Source: JADGRB01 sp036267635 (GTDB lineage Bacteria; Myxococcota_A; Polyangia; Fen-1088). From it: a DNA stretch of 64,000 bases. Made by a program: the position numbers and the translations under genes. The stretch covers positions 1 to 64,000 of the forward strand of contig DATAVR010000033.1 in the NCBI GenBank assembly GCA_036267635.1, in the 5' to 3' direction. Below are positions 6,730-14,226 of the stretch, piece by piece; within the stretch, counting starts at the first letter, position 1; every line of letters begins with the position of its first letter. The notes under the pieces were generated by a model that was not told the origin of the DNA, ran no database searches, and worked only from the letters and a program-made list of their open reading frames with translations.

Positions 6730-9636
6730 ATGAGCCCGATGCCGCAGGTTGAACGGAGCCGGTGGATCGGGGTGGGCGCGGTGCTGCTGGCGGGCGCGTG
6801 TGGTCCGGCGCGCCCGGCGACCGAGTCCGTGCGGGGCGCCCTCAGCTCGGCTCCTCTGGTCGGCGCCGAGCTGCCGGTCGACGACGTCGTCTACACCCAA
6901 GAGACCGGCCAGCAGACGGTCCCCTTCATCGCGGGCGGCGGCCCGGGCGCGCTGCTTGTCTGGAGAAACGATCCCCTCCCGGGATTCGCAGTGTCACCGC
7001 TTTCGGTCAACTTCGCGCGGATCGATCCCGAGGGGAACTTTCTCGATCCGGTGCCGGTGACGATCGGGACGCCGACGGATCTCGCCGACCCCGCGGGGCC
7101 GTCGGCCGCCTGGAACGGGAATCAGGCTCTGGTGCTCTGGCCGGTGGCGATTTTAACCAGCACGGGCGGCACCGAGGTGCATGGCTCGCGCATCACCGAG
7201 GACGGCACCGTCCTCGATCCGGGCACGGCCACCCTGCCGGGCGGGATCGTCGTCGAGATCGGGGGGAGCAACGAGTACGTCTACAACCTTTCGATCGTGC
7301 CGTTCGGCGACGGCTTCATGGTCTTCTGGGCCACGATCAACGGCTCGCCGTTTTGCAATCGGGTGGGCGCCGACGGTTCGGTCTCGAGCACCACCGGCGT
7401 GCCGGTCGCGCTGCCCGCGGACGGTATCGCGCGCTCGGTGGAAGGCGAGGCGGCCGTGAAGGACGGCGTCCTCGTCATCGTCGGCGAGGCAGGCGGCGGG
7501 CTCAAGGTGATGAAGGTCGACGGCAACGGCGCGGTGCTGGTGCCGCTGTCGAGCGCCGCGGGATCGACCGGAACCACCATCGCCCCGGTGGAAGCGATCG
7601 CCTGGAATGGCGGCGACGGGGCGGTCCTCTGCTGGGGCGAGCAGTCGGCCAGCGGTCAGCCGGTCACGATCTACGGGCGGCGCATGGACGCCAACACCAC
7701 CACCTGGATCGATTCTGCGCCGTTCCAGCTCCGGGCGGCCGGCGCCAAGGTGTCGCAGATCGCCGCCCTCTGGGACGGGACCCGCTACGTCTGTTCCTGG
7801 ACCGACGCGAGCGCGCGTCTGGTGGTCCAGCCGGTGGCGGCCAGTGGGACGCCGCTCGTCGGCACGAACGTCGGGCCGGCAACCCTCTCCACCACGGCGG
7901 TCCAATCGGCGCAGCTCGCTTGGGCGGGCAGCGACTACGCGGTGGCGATGACCCGCACGATCGACGCCAGGGTCGACGACAACTACGGCGACAACCCGGA
8001 CGGCGTGCTGCTGCGGATGCTGGGCCCGGACCTGCAGCCGCTGGGGACGGACGCCGCGCCGGTGACGCGCCAGCCGAACCAGCAGCTCACGCCGCGCGCG
8101 GCGGCGACGCCGGACGGCGTCTACGTCGCGTACTCCGACGACCGCCGGCGCGGCAACCTGACCATGCAGGGGGCGTACAACCTGGACTCCTACGGGGCGT
8201 TCGTGACGGTGTCCGGCGGCGCGCTCACGCGGACGGTCACGCCGCTGTGGGCCACCACGAGCCCCGCGTACAACCCGTGCGTCAGCTGGAACGGCAGCCA
8301 GCTGATGCTCTTCTACGAGACCGCCCCGGACTCGGCGGAGTTCGAGCAGGATTACGTGCAACTCGCCAGCGCGAGCGGCACGACGGTCGGCAATCGGATC
8401 GGCCCGCTCGGCGTCGCCGTCACAGGGGTCGACACGCTCACGCTCTGGAACGGACAGAACCTCCTCGTCGCCACCGTGGAGCGAGACGGCGGAGGCAACT
8501 CGCTCGAGTTCTTCCGCGTCTCGCCGGCCGGGACGGTGCTCGACCCCTCCACACCCATGAAAGACGGACCCAGTGTCGAGATGGGGGAGCTCTCGATGGA
8601 CACCCTGCAAGGGGTCGCTCTGGGCGACAAATACCTGCTCGTCGGCGACCTGTCGCCCCTCAACTCCACCGGATTGGCTAGCGGCGACTACGACATCGAC
8701 GGGTTGGTCGTCAACGCCGACGGAACGCCCGCCGCCACCAAGTTGGTGCCCATCGCCACCGGCACCGCCGCGCAGGACGTCCCGTCGGTGGCGACCGATG
8801 GGACCAGCGCGCTGGTGATCTGGCGCGACCGCGGCGCCGCCGGCTCCGCCATCGTCGCCGCGCGGGTCGACGCCACGCTGGCGCGGCTCGATGCGACGGA
8901 CGTGGTGATCGCGCAGGCCTCGCCGCCGACGACGTTGGGCGCGCCGGCGGTCACCTGGACCGGGAGCGCCTACGCCGTGGTCTGGACCGAGGGGAGCGGC
9001 GGCACGCTGGCCTTCGACGGCTGCCTCCTCGGGGCGGATCTGCATTGCGTGCCCGGGAGCCAGTCCTCCACGTCGAGCGGCATCGCGGACATGCTGACCA
9101 CGGCGGTGGACGGCGGGGTGGTCGGCAGCGGTGAGGTGCAGGCGCCGGCGTTGTCGTGGACCACGGCGGGCGGCGTGTTGTCGTATCTGCGGCTTGATAC
9201 GAGCCCGGGGGTCAATGTGCAGCGGTTGTTCTTGCGGGCGGTGACGTTGGGGGCGGCGTCGGATGGTGGCGTCGCTGGGAGCAGCGGCGGCGGTGGGAAG
9301 AGCGCCAACGGTGGGACGGCGGGTGCGGGTGGCGGTGGCGGGTCGAGCGCGGGGTCCGGCGGGGCGGGTGGCGCCGCGAGTGGAGGCCGCGGTGGGGCCG
9401 CCGGCGGCTCGGGTGGTGCGAGCGGCGCGGCCGGGAACGGGACCGCGAACGGCGGCAGGGGCGGCGCGTCCCAAGCGGGCGGCGCGGGCGGCTCCGCTGC
9501 TGATGGCGGCGCAGGCGCGACGATGAGCGGAGGCGGCAGCGGGTGCGGTTGCGCGATGGGAGAGGGAGGGCCGGGGTCGGCGTTCGGTGCGCTGCTCGTC
9601 GGCGGGCTGGTGTTGTCGCGTCGGCGCCGCCCCTGA
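6730..9636 (+). CDS. Large surface lipoprotein with Gly-rich stalk and MYXO-CTERM-like anchor
   Basis: This 968-residue protein starts with a signal peptide ending in lipobox LAGAC (Cys24). Residues about 40-840 form repeating beta-rich segments (recurring VVWR, YAVVWTEG, LVIWRDRG strands), which suggests a beta-propeller or beta-sandwich. A Gly/Ala/Ser tract of about 90 residues follows. The end has GCGC (938-941), a short hydrophobic helix and an RRRR tail, the MYXO-CTERM pattern recognised by myxosortase-type proteases. It therefore carries both an N-terminal lipidation site and a C-terminal sorting signal, which is unusual. ATG 6730 and ATG 6739 are both possible starts. The function of the globular part is unknown. 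Confidence 0.75.
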   Translation: MSPMPQVERSRWIGVGAVLLAGACGPARPATESVRGALSSAPLVGAELPVDDVVYTQETGQQTVPFIAGGGPGALLVWRNDPLPGFAVSPLSVNFARIDPEGNFLDPVPVTIGTPTDLADPAGPSAAWNGNQALVLWPVAILTSTGGTEVHGSRITEDGTVLDPGTATLPGGIVVEIGGSNEYVYNLSIVPFGDGFMVFWATINGSPFCNRVGADGSVSSTTGVPVALPADGIARSVEGEAAVKDGVLVIVGEAGGGLKVMKVDGNGAVLVPLSSAAGSTGTTIAPVEAIAWNGGDGAVLCWGEQSASGQPVTIYGRRMDANTTTWIDSAPFQLRAAGAKVSQIAALWDGTRYVCSWTDASARLVVQPVAASGTPLVGTNVGPATLSTTAVQSAQLAWAGSDYAVAMTRTIDARVDDNYGDNPDGVLLRMLGPDLQPLGTDAAPVTRQPNQQLTPRAAATPDGVYVAYSDDRRRGNLTMQGAYNLDSYGAFVTVSGGALTRTVTPLWATTSPAYNPCVSWNGSQLMLFYETAPDSAEFEQDYVQLASASGTTVGNRIGPLGVAVTGVDTLTLWNGQNLLVATVERDGGGNSLEFFRVSPAGTVLDPSTPMKDGPSVEMGELSMDTLQGVALGDKYLLVGDLSPLNSTGLASGDYDIDGLVVNADGTPAATKLVPIATGTAAQDVPSVATDGTSALVIWRDRGAAGSAIVAARVDATLARLDATDVVIAQASPPTTLGAPAVTWTGSAYAVVWTEGSGGTLAFDGCLLGADLHCVPGSQSSTSSGIADMLTTAVDGGVVGSGEVQAPALSWTTAGGVLSYLRLDTSPGVNVQRLFLRAVTLGAASDGGVAGSSGGGGKSANGGTAGAGGGGGSSAGSGGAGGAASGGRGGAAGGSGGASGAAGNGTANGGRGGASQAGGAGGSAADGGAGATMSGGGSGCGCAMGEGGPGSAFGALLVGGLVLSRRRRP

Positions 9637-10096
9637 CCGCGGCCGCCGAGCACGTCCGCCTGGACGCGCCCGCAGTACGAACAGAGGAGTTGGCGGGCGC
9701 CGCGGACGCCGATGACGGTCCAGGAGTCCACCCAGTCGGGGCGCGAACTCTGGCCGCGCTGGCGTTTGCGGCGTCGCTCGTCCTCTTCGAGGCTGAGCAG
9801 TCGGTACCCGTCGTGGAACGCCCGGGCCGACGGCTTCTGGCCGTCGTGGGGCTTTGAACTAGGCCAGCGGCTGCAGCCGTATCCACCCGAAGTGCGGCCC
9901 GGGGGCCGCCTTCGGTCGCAGCGTGGCTGCAGCCTCGGGTCGCGCGCGCGGAGCAAGTTGTCGATCCGTTTCCACGCCGGCGCCGACACGCGCGCCGGAG
10001 TCGCCAGGGCCGGGTGAGTGTAACCATCCGGTCGCCGCCCGCCCATGAGGGGTTTTCCTTCATCGGGGACTTAGCTTCAAATCGAGGGAGGGGCTC
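9637..10096 (+). other. 460-base stretch without a confident gene; possible minus-strand relic
   Basis: No frame here looks like an intact gene. On the minus strand, between about 10046 and 9640, one frame reads like former coding sequence (segments such as GYRLLSLEEDERRRK, DSWTVIGVRGARQLL and a CSYCGRV Cys pair), but it has no stop of its own and runs on as a shadow of the neighbouring Gly-rich tract. I recognise no family. It may be a decayed small gene that has lost its 3' end. Confidence 0.25.
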
Positions 10097-10291
10097 ATGA
10101 TGAAGCGACTGCTGCTCGCTGTGGTTGTGGCGTTTACGGCCGCGCTGGGCGTTTCCGGCTGCGTGGTGCGCGAGCGAACCGTGGCGCATCCCGGCGGGTG
10201 TCCGGGCGGCCATTGGGTGGAGGGCCATCGCGGCTACCACGGTGAATGGTACGGAGGTAACTGGCGTTGCCCCGGCCGCGCATGGCGATAG
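10097..10291 (+). CDS. Small lipoprotein, 64 residues
   Basis: A good ribosome-binding site (GAGGGAGGGG) ends six bases before ATG 10097. The product has a signal peptide with lipobox VSGC (Cys22) and a short mature part rich in Gly, His, Trp and Arg with two further Cys residues (GGCPGGHW and NWRCPG). Small envelope lipoproteins like this are common in the group. No family is recognised and no function is proposed. An ATG three bases downstream is in frame and would remove only one residue. Confidence 0.7.
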   Translation: MMKRLLLAVVVAFTAALGVSGCVVRERTVAHPGGCPGGHWVEGHRGYHGEWYGGNWRCPGRAWR

Positions 10292-10461
10292 GTTGACGCG
10301 CGCGGCGCTCTGGCCGGGGGCGAGGGGCATGAGGCGATGAGCTGGCAGAAGACGACGAAGCCGAAGACCATCGACACCTATAGGAGCGCCGTCCACGTGC
10401 GGCTCGCCTTGAAGCCCCGCGCTTGGTTGTCCTTCGCGGCCGTTCCTGCCAGACTGAAAGC
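10292..10461 (+). other. Short gap with a possible 42-codon ORF
   Basis: An open frame runs from ATG 10337 to a TGA at 10463-10465, overlapping the start of the broken antitoxin. It has a weak GAGG a few bases upstream of the ATG. The product would be basic and resembles nothing I know. It may be chance, or a leader to the toxin-antitoxin remnant. I see no other feature here. Confidence 0.15.
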
Positions 10462-10705
10462 GTGACCAGGGCCGCGCAAGAGCTGCTTCAGGATGTGCTG
10501 GAGTTGCCTGAAGGAGAGCGACTGGACATCGTAGCCGAGGTGTTGGCGCGGCTGGACGGGCCTCCGGACCCAGATTGGGAGGACCGCCTGGCTCGCCGAG
10601 TTCGACCGGCGCGAGACGGCCGAGTCGGGCGAGCCCGCCGCCAATGAGGACTGGTCGATCGTTCGCGCGCGAATCCTGACCGGCGCTACCCGACGTGGCG
10701 GCTGA
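10462..10705 (+). pseudogene. Frameshifted antitoxin of a putative addiction module (CHP02574/Unstab_antitox type)
   Basis: The first 40 codons from GTG 10462 read as the typical antitoxin start (AAQELLQDVLELPEGERL, then LDGPPDPDWE). From about 10584 the family pattern continues in the next frame as WLAEFDRRETAESGEPAANEDW to a TGA at 10703-10705. One extra C at 10584/10585 (GACCGCC instead of GACGCC) accounts for the shift; the 244-base length is 3n+1. In frame, the protein would be about 80 residues, the family norm. It would neutralise a RelE/ParE-type toxin encoded just downstream, of which only the start survives. A consensus error in the sequence is an alternative to real decay. Confidence 0.65.
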
Positions 10706-10745
10706 ACGCCGCTTCTTCGTTCGTCCGTCCGCAGAAGCGTCGCGC
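10695..10745 (+). pseudogene. 5' remnant of a RelE/ParE-type toxin gene
   Basis: GTG 10695 overlaps the restored antitoxin frame, as is normal for these pairs, and about 15 codons (AERRFFVRPSAEA) look like the start of a ParE/RelE toxin. After about 10741 the sequence no longer resembles a toxin, although the frame stays open to 10892. The catalytic and folding parts are absent, so no active toxin can be made here. The call rests on a short segment and on its position behind the antitoxin. Confidence 0.45.
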
Positions 10746-10963
10746 GTCGCCCTCTCGCCGATGGTCAACCCCTCCCAACACACCTGGCTCAGCACGAAAG
10801 TCATCCCCGACCTGGTCCTGAAAACGATTCAGCCGAAGCAACTCGGTCAGTCCCTGCGCCGCAGCTTTGTCTTCTGCGACATGGATCCGTAGAGCGATCC
10901 ACGCCCTCGGCGCGCAGAGAGCAAAATCTGTCGGCGTCCGGGTATTCGTGCGAAGAAGGACCG
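10746..10963 (+). other. Gap after the toxin remnant; nothing recognised
   Basis: The plus-strand frame to 10892 shows no family resemblance and no start of its own with a ribosome-binding site. It may be the far side of the deletion that removed the toxin gene. The last bases before 10964 hold the AAGAAGGA ribosome-binding site of the next gene. Confidence 0.3.
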
Positions 10964-12007
10964 ATGACGAAACCCGGAATCGGCGTGCGCGCGGTGGTTG
11001 TCCTGTTGACTGCTTCTGTGGCGGCACTGAGCTGTAGCGACAGCCACGGCGCTGGCGGAAAGGGCGGGAACGGGGGCGCGGGCGGTGGCGGCGCGTCGGG
11101 CGCCGGCGGCGCGGGGGTGGCCGGGGCGAGTGGCAGCGCCGGCGCGAGCGGCAACGGTGGGAGCGCGGGCGCCGGTGGGCATGCCAGCCTCGACGGCGGC
11201 GTGGACGCGCCGGTCTTCGACGGCGGGTCCGACTGCATCGCGCCCACGGGAGAGGCGCCGCTCGACACGGCGACCGCGGGCTTTCCGGCCGCCGGCCTCG
11301 CGCTCTGGCTGCGCGGCGATCGCGGCGTCTACAAGACGGCCGGCAACGCCGTCTGTGGGTGGGCCGACCAGAGCGGTCGCGGGGCGATCCTGACGCCGTA
11401 CGCCGGGCGGCCGTCGTGGTCCGCGACGGGGATCGCGGGGCTGCCGGCGGTCCGCTCGACGGCGGCGGGCGAGGGGCTCTCGGTGGGGGGCGTGCTCGGA
11501 ATCGCGCCGACCTCCGCCCGAACAATCATCGCGGTTTCGCAGCTGGTGTCGGCGACCAACAGATTCCAGGCCTGCGAGCAGGGACAATCGGGCTCGCCGG
11601 GCACCTATATCGGCCTCGACGCCAACACGTTCGACACCGCCGGCAGTCGCGAGGGCGTCTACATGATGAACAACGCCTACGATTCGGCCCTCGCGACGAC
11701 CACGGCGTCGCCGCGCATCCACGTCTACACGATCTCGACGATGACGCTTGGAACGCCCGTGCTGTCCGGCATCGACTACCGCGTCGATGGTGTGACCCAG
11801 ACGTTGACGCGGACGTCGGGCGGCCTCGGCAACGGCAACTTCGAGGACTTTTCGGGCGCGAACTACACCAGCGTCGCCACCACCTCCGAAGGGATCGTCG
11901 CCGAGGTGCTGATCTACGACCGCGCGCTCAGCGTCGCCGAGCGGAGCGCCGTCGAAGCCGCGCTGAAGACCCGCTACGGAATCACGCTCGGCGACGCGTC
12001 GCTCTGA
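10964..12007 (+). CDS. Gly-stalk lipoprotein with LamG/concanavalin-like C-terminal domain
   Basis: AAGAAGGA sits just upstream of ATG 10964. The 347-residue protein has lipobox ALSC (Cys24), a Gly/Ala/Ser spacer to about residue 75, and a jelly-roll-type domain from about residue 90 (FPAAGLALWLRGDRGV, WADQSGRGA, then YRVDGV, VAEVLIYDRALS near the end). That domain is common in secreted carbohydrate- or cell-binding proteins. The AEVLIYDRALSVAERSAVEA ending is the usual last strand and helix of LamG-like modules. It should be displayed at the outer membrane. The ligand is unknown. Confidence 0.72.
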   Translation: MTKPGIGVRAVVVLLTASVAALSCSDSHGAGGKGGNGGAGGGGASGAGGAGVAGASGSAGASGNGGSAGAGGHASLDGGVDAPVFDGGSDCIAPTGEAPLDTATAGFPAAGLALWLRGDRGVYKTAGNAVCGWADQSGRGAILTPYAGRPSWSATGIAGLPAVRSTAAGEGLSVGGVLGIAPTSARTIIAVSQLVSATNRFQACEQGQSGSPGTYIGLDANTFDTAGSREGVYMMNNAYDSALATTTASPRIHVYTISTMTLGTPVLSGIDYRVDGVTQTLTRTSGGLGNGNFEDFSGANYTSVATTSEGIVAEVLIYDRALSVAERSAVEAALKTRYGITLGDASL

Positions 12008-12049
12008 CGGTTTCCGCCGACCTGCCGGAGATGTGACGGCGGCAACCGC

Positions 12050-12250
12050 TCACGGGCAGTCGGCGCAGCTGGCGTAACACATGGTCACGAGCGGGCTGTC
12101 CGCTACACACCCCACGTACTTGTAGAGCAACACCTCGCAGGACGCACAGCAGTATGGTCCAAAGGGCGTTCCCGCGTCACTTGCGCACGGGGCATTCGAA
12201 TTGAAGCCAGCGCCTTCATCGCGTCGTCGACCTGGCGTACGATTTCGCAT
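12050..12250 (-). CDS. Possible Cys-rich small protein (uncertain)
   Basis: The last 55 codons of this minus-strand frame look biased toward real protein: they contain PYCCASCEVL, YVGCV and MCYASCADC, nine Cys in all, and end in a TGA. The only ATG near a sensible place (12248-12250) shares the GCATGC palindrome with the start of the divergent lipoprotein gene, and no signal peptide precedes the Cys-rich part, which is odd for such a protein. It may be the 3' end of a truncated secreted-protein gene. No family is recognised. Confidence 0.3.
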   Translation of the reverse strand: MRNRTPGRRRDEGAGFNSNAPCASDAGTPFGPYCCASCEVLLYKYVGCVADSPLVTMCYASCADCP

Positions 12251-12668
12251 GCGCGTGAACGCATCGCCCACGGTCGCGGGCCGCTCGATCGGGTTGTTGG
12301 CGCTTGCCGGCGTCTGCCTCGCGGGGGCCTGCGCGCATGTCAGCGACGACATCGCCATCATGGACGCCGGCGACGGGGTGATTTACCGGATCGACAACCA
12401 GCGGTTGCCCAAGCCGGAGACCGGGTCGCTCGAGATCAAGCCGGGCGGGCATGAATTCGACGTGACGGCGAAAGCCAGCGAATGGCAGGTCGTCCAGACG
12501 GTGATCCACAAGTCGGGGCTGCGCACGGTCTGCCTGAAGGCGCGCGGCGGCCACCGCTACCAGCTGAAGGCGGTGTTCAAGGACGACGAGCTCAAGGTGT
12601 TCATCATCGACAAGGCGACCGGCGAGCCGCCCAAGACCCCCTGCGGTCCCGACGAGGACGAAAACTGA
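12249..12668 (+). CDS. Small lipoprotein, 139 residues
   Basis: ATG 12249 gives a signal peptide ending in lipobox LAGAC (Cys28); the frame is open upstream to 12201 but without a signal. The mature part is a compact beta-rich domain (GVIYRIDNQRLPKPE, SLEIKPGGHEFDV, LRTVCLKARGGHRYQLKA) resembling small PEGA-like or immunoglobulin-like modules that follow lipobox sequences, ending in an acidic tail. Two Cys (near 110 and 132) could pair. Function unknown. Confidence 0.68.
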   Translation: MRVNASPTVAGRSIGLLALAGVCLAGACAHVSDDIAIMDAGDGVIYRIDNQRLPKPETGSLEIKPGGHEFDVTAKASEWQVVQTVIHKSGLRTVCLKARGGHRYQLKAVFKDDELKVFIIDKATGEPPKTPCGPDEDEN

Positions 12669-12804
12669 ACGAAGCCGAAGCTCTCGTCCGGAGAGCGCCT
12701 ATTCGACCGGTGGCCGGTCGGACGAGCGGACGGAAAGGCCGAGATCACAGGGGCGTCTGGTGGGCCCGGGCATTGAGCTCTGCTACGCTCAAAAGGAGAT
12801 GTCG

Positions 12805-13080
12805 ATGGCTGGCGGCGATATCACGGTCGAGATTCTCAAGGACATCCGCGAGGCGGTTCGCGGAACCAACACGCGCCTCGACGGCATGGAGAGGGCATTG
12901 TCGCATCGGCTTGACGGCGTCACCCAGCGGCTCGACCTCGTCGAGACCACGTTGCTGGATCTCGCCGAGCAGCATCGGTTCGTGGCGCGCTACACCCGGG
13001 CGACGGCCGAGCGCGAATCACCCCTCGAGCCACGCGTGAGCGCGCTCGAGAGCCGCGTCGACGAGCTCGAATCGAAGTAG
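12805..13080 (+). CDS. Small coiled-coil protein
   Basis: I choose ATG 12805 because AAGGAG at 12793-12798 is correctly spaced for it and too close to the ATG at 12799. The 91-residue product is charged, has no signal peptide or membrane segment, and shows heptads throughout (ILKDIREAV, RLDGMERALSHRLDG, RLDLVETTLLDL, RVSALESRVDELESK). It probably forms a helical dimer or oligomer in the cytoplasm. It resembles short hypothetical proteins of the same build, and no role is known. It converges on the DUF4331 gene. Confidence 0.6.
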   Translation: MAGGDITVEILKDIREAVRGTNTRLDGMERALSHRLDGVTQRLDLVETTLLDLAEQHRFVARYTRATAERESPLEPRVSALESRVDELESK

Positions 13081-13108
13081 CCGCGGCGCGGGCGGTCGCG
13101 CGGTTTCC

Positions 13109-14098
13109 TTAGCGCGCGCTCTCGTGAGGCGGCCCGAGGTAGGGGAACTCGGCGAGGAGATCGCCGTGAGGCCCGATGCCGTCGCCCTTCACCTTTCCGT
13201 TCGTGAGGATGGGAAGGAAGCCGTCCACGACGTCGTCTTTCAGCGTCCGGCCGCTCTGCGGGTAGGAGGCGGGGCGGGTGGGGTCGTAGCGGATCATGTC
13301 GGGCAACAAGCCTTGGGCTGCCCGCTTGGCGGCCTCCGGCGTATACCCGCCGGTGTGCTCCAGCGCGTGCGCGAAAACATCGACGAAACGGGCGTCTCCC
13401 GCCGGCTCCCCGGCGCGGTAAGCGTCGTTCTGCTCGCCGGTGAGGAAGGGAGTCTGTGAGGGGCGCGCGCCGCGATCTGCTTGCACCCAGCCGCCGCCCG
13501 CGCCGTCCGCCGGGATCAGCGTGCGGACCCAGAGGCTGACCTCTTTCGAGCCCAGCGCCGAGTTGGGCACCTCCAGGACGACGCTGCAGATGTCTTTGTC
13601 GGCGAAAAAATCGCTGCCGGTGAACTTGAAGTCCTGGAGGACGCCCACCACGTCGAAGAAGAACGGATCGCTCCGGCGACCCACGAAGAGGCGGTGGTCG
13701 CCGGCCTCCGTGACCCGGGCCTCCCGCCCCATCGAGACCGGCACCCCCTCGGCGAGAACCCGCCCACCGTCGCTCTTCCCGAGCGGCTGCGTCCCCTCGA
13801 AGCGGCGCAGCGTCGCCGTCTGGCCCCCGTCCTTCGCAGCCGAGAAGCGCACCTGATAGGTGATGTCGGCGACGGCGTCGCCGTTGGTGTCGATTCTCAG
13901 CTCATAGAGCGCCGCCGTCGCGAACGGCTCCGCCGTGGTCGCTCCCGGCGGGACGATGCTCGCGGAGGGATGAAAATTCATGATCAGGATCGACCTGCCC
14001 GCGTCTGCCGGCTTGGGGAAAGCGTACAGATCCGTGAAGTCCAGGCGGGCGTCTCCGCGAGGGAAGGTGACGTTGGGGCCCGAATAGTGGTGTGACAT
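13109..14098 (-). CDS. DUF4331 family protein
   Basis: The 329-residue product begins MSHHYSGPN and carries DFTDLYAFP, the hallmark opening of DUF4331, followed by NTNGDAVADITYQV-type strands and a C-terminal YDPTRPASYPQSGR segment with a final domain near DGFLPILTNGK. The family occurs in bacteria as exported or cytoplasmic proteins of unknown function. No signal peptide is seen here. It stands alone on the minus strand between a convergent coiled-coil gene and the xylanase-like gene upstream. Confidence 0.78.
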   Translation of the reverse strand: MSHHYSGPNVTFPRGDARLDFTDLYAFPKPADAGRSILIMNFHPSASIVPPGATTAEPFATAALYELRIDTNGDAVADITYQVRFSAAKDGGQTATLRRFEGTQPLGKSDGGRVLAEGVPVSMGREARVTEAGDHRLFVGRRSDPFFFDVVGVLQDFKFTGSDFFADKDICSVVLEVPNSALGSKEVSLWVRTLIPADGAGGGWVQADRGARPSQTPFLTGEQNDAYRAGEPAGDARFVDVFAHALEHTGGYTPEAAKRAAQGLLPDMIRYDPTRPASYPQSGRTLKDDVVDGFLPILTNGKVKGDGIGPHGDLLAEFPYLGPPHESAR

Positions 14099-14226
14099 GG
14101 TCGTTCTCCCGTCGTTGGCCGCGCCAATGGAGGCGAGGTCGGCGACAGGGTAGCGACCATCGCGCCGAGGACCAGAGGGGCGCGATCTGGATTACCGGGC
14201 GCCCAATCCCGGAACCATGAGCCGGG

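Noticed and set aside
10695..10892. Complete RelE/ParE toxin gene
   Set aside because: Only the first 15 codons resemble a toxin; the rest has none of the family's strands or catalytic residues.
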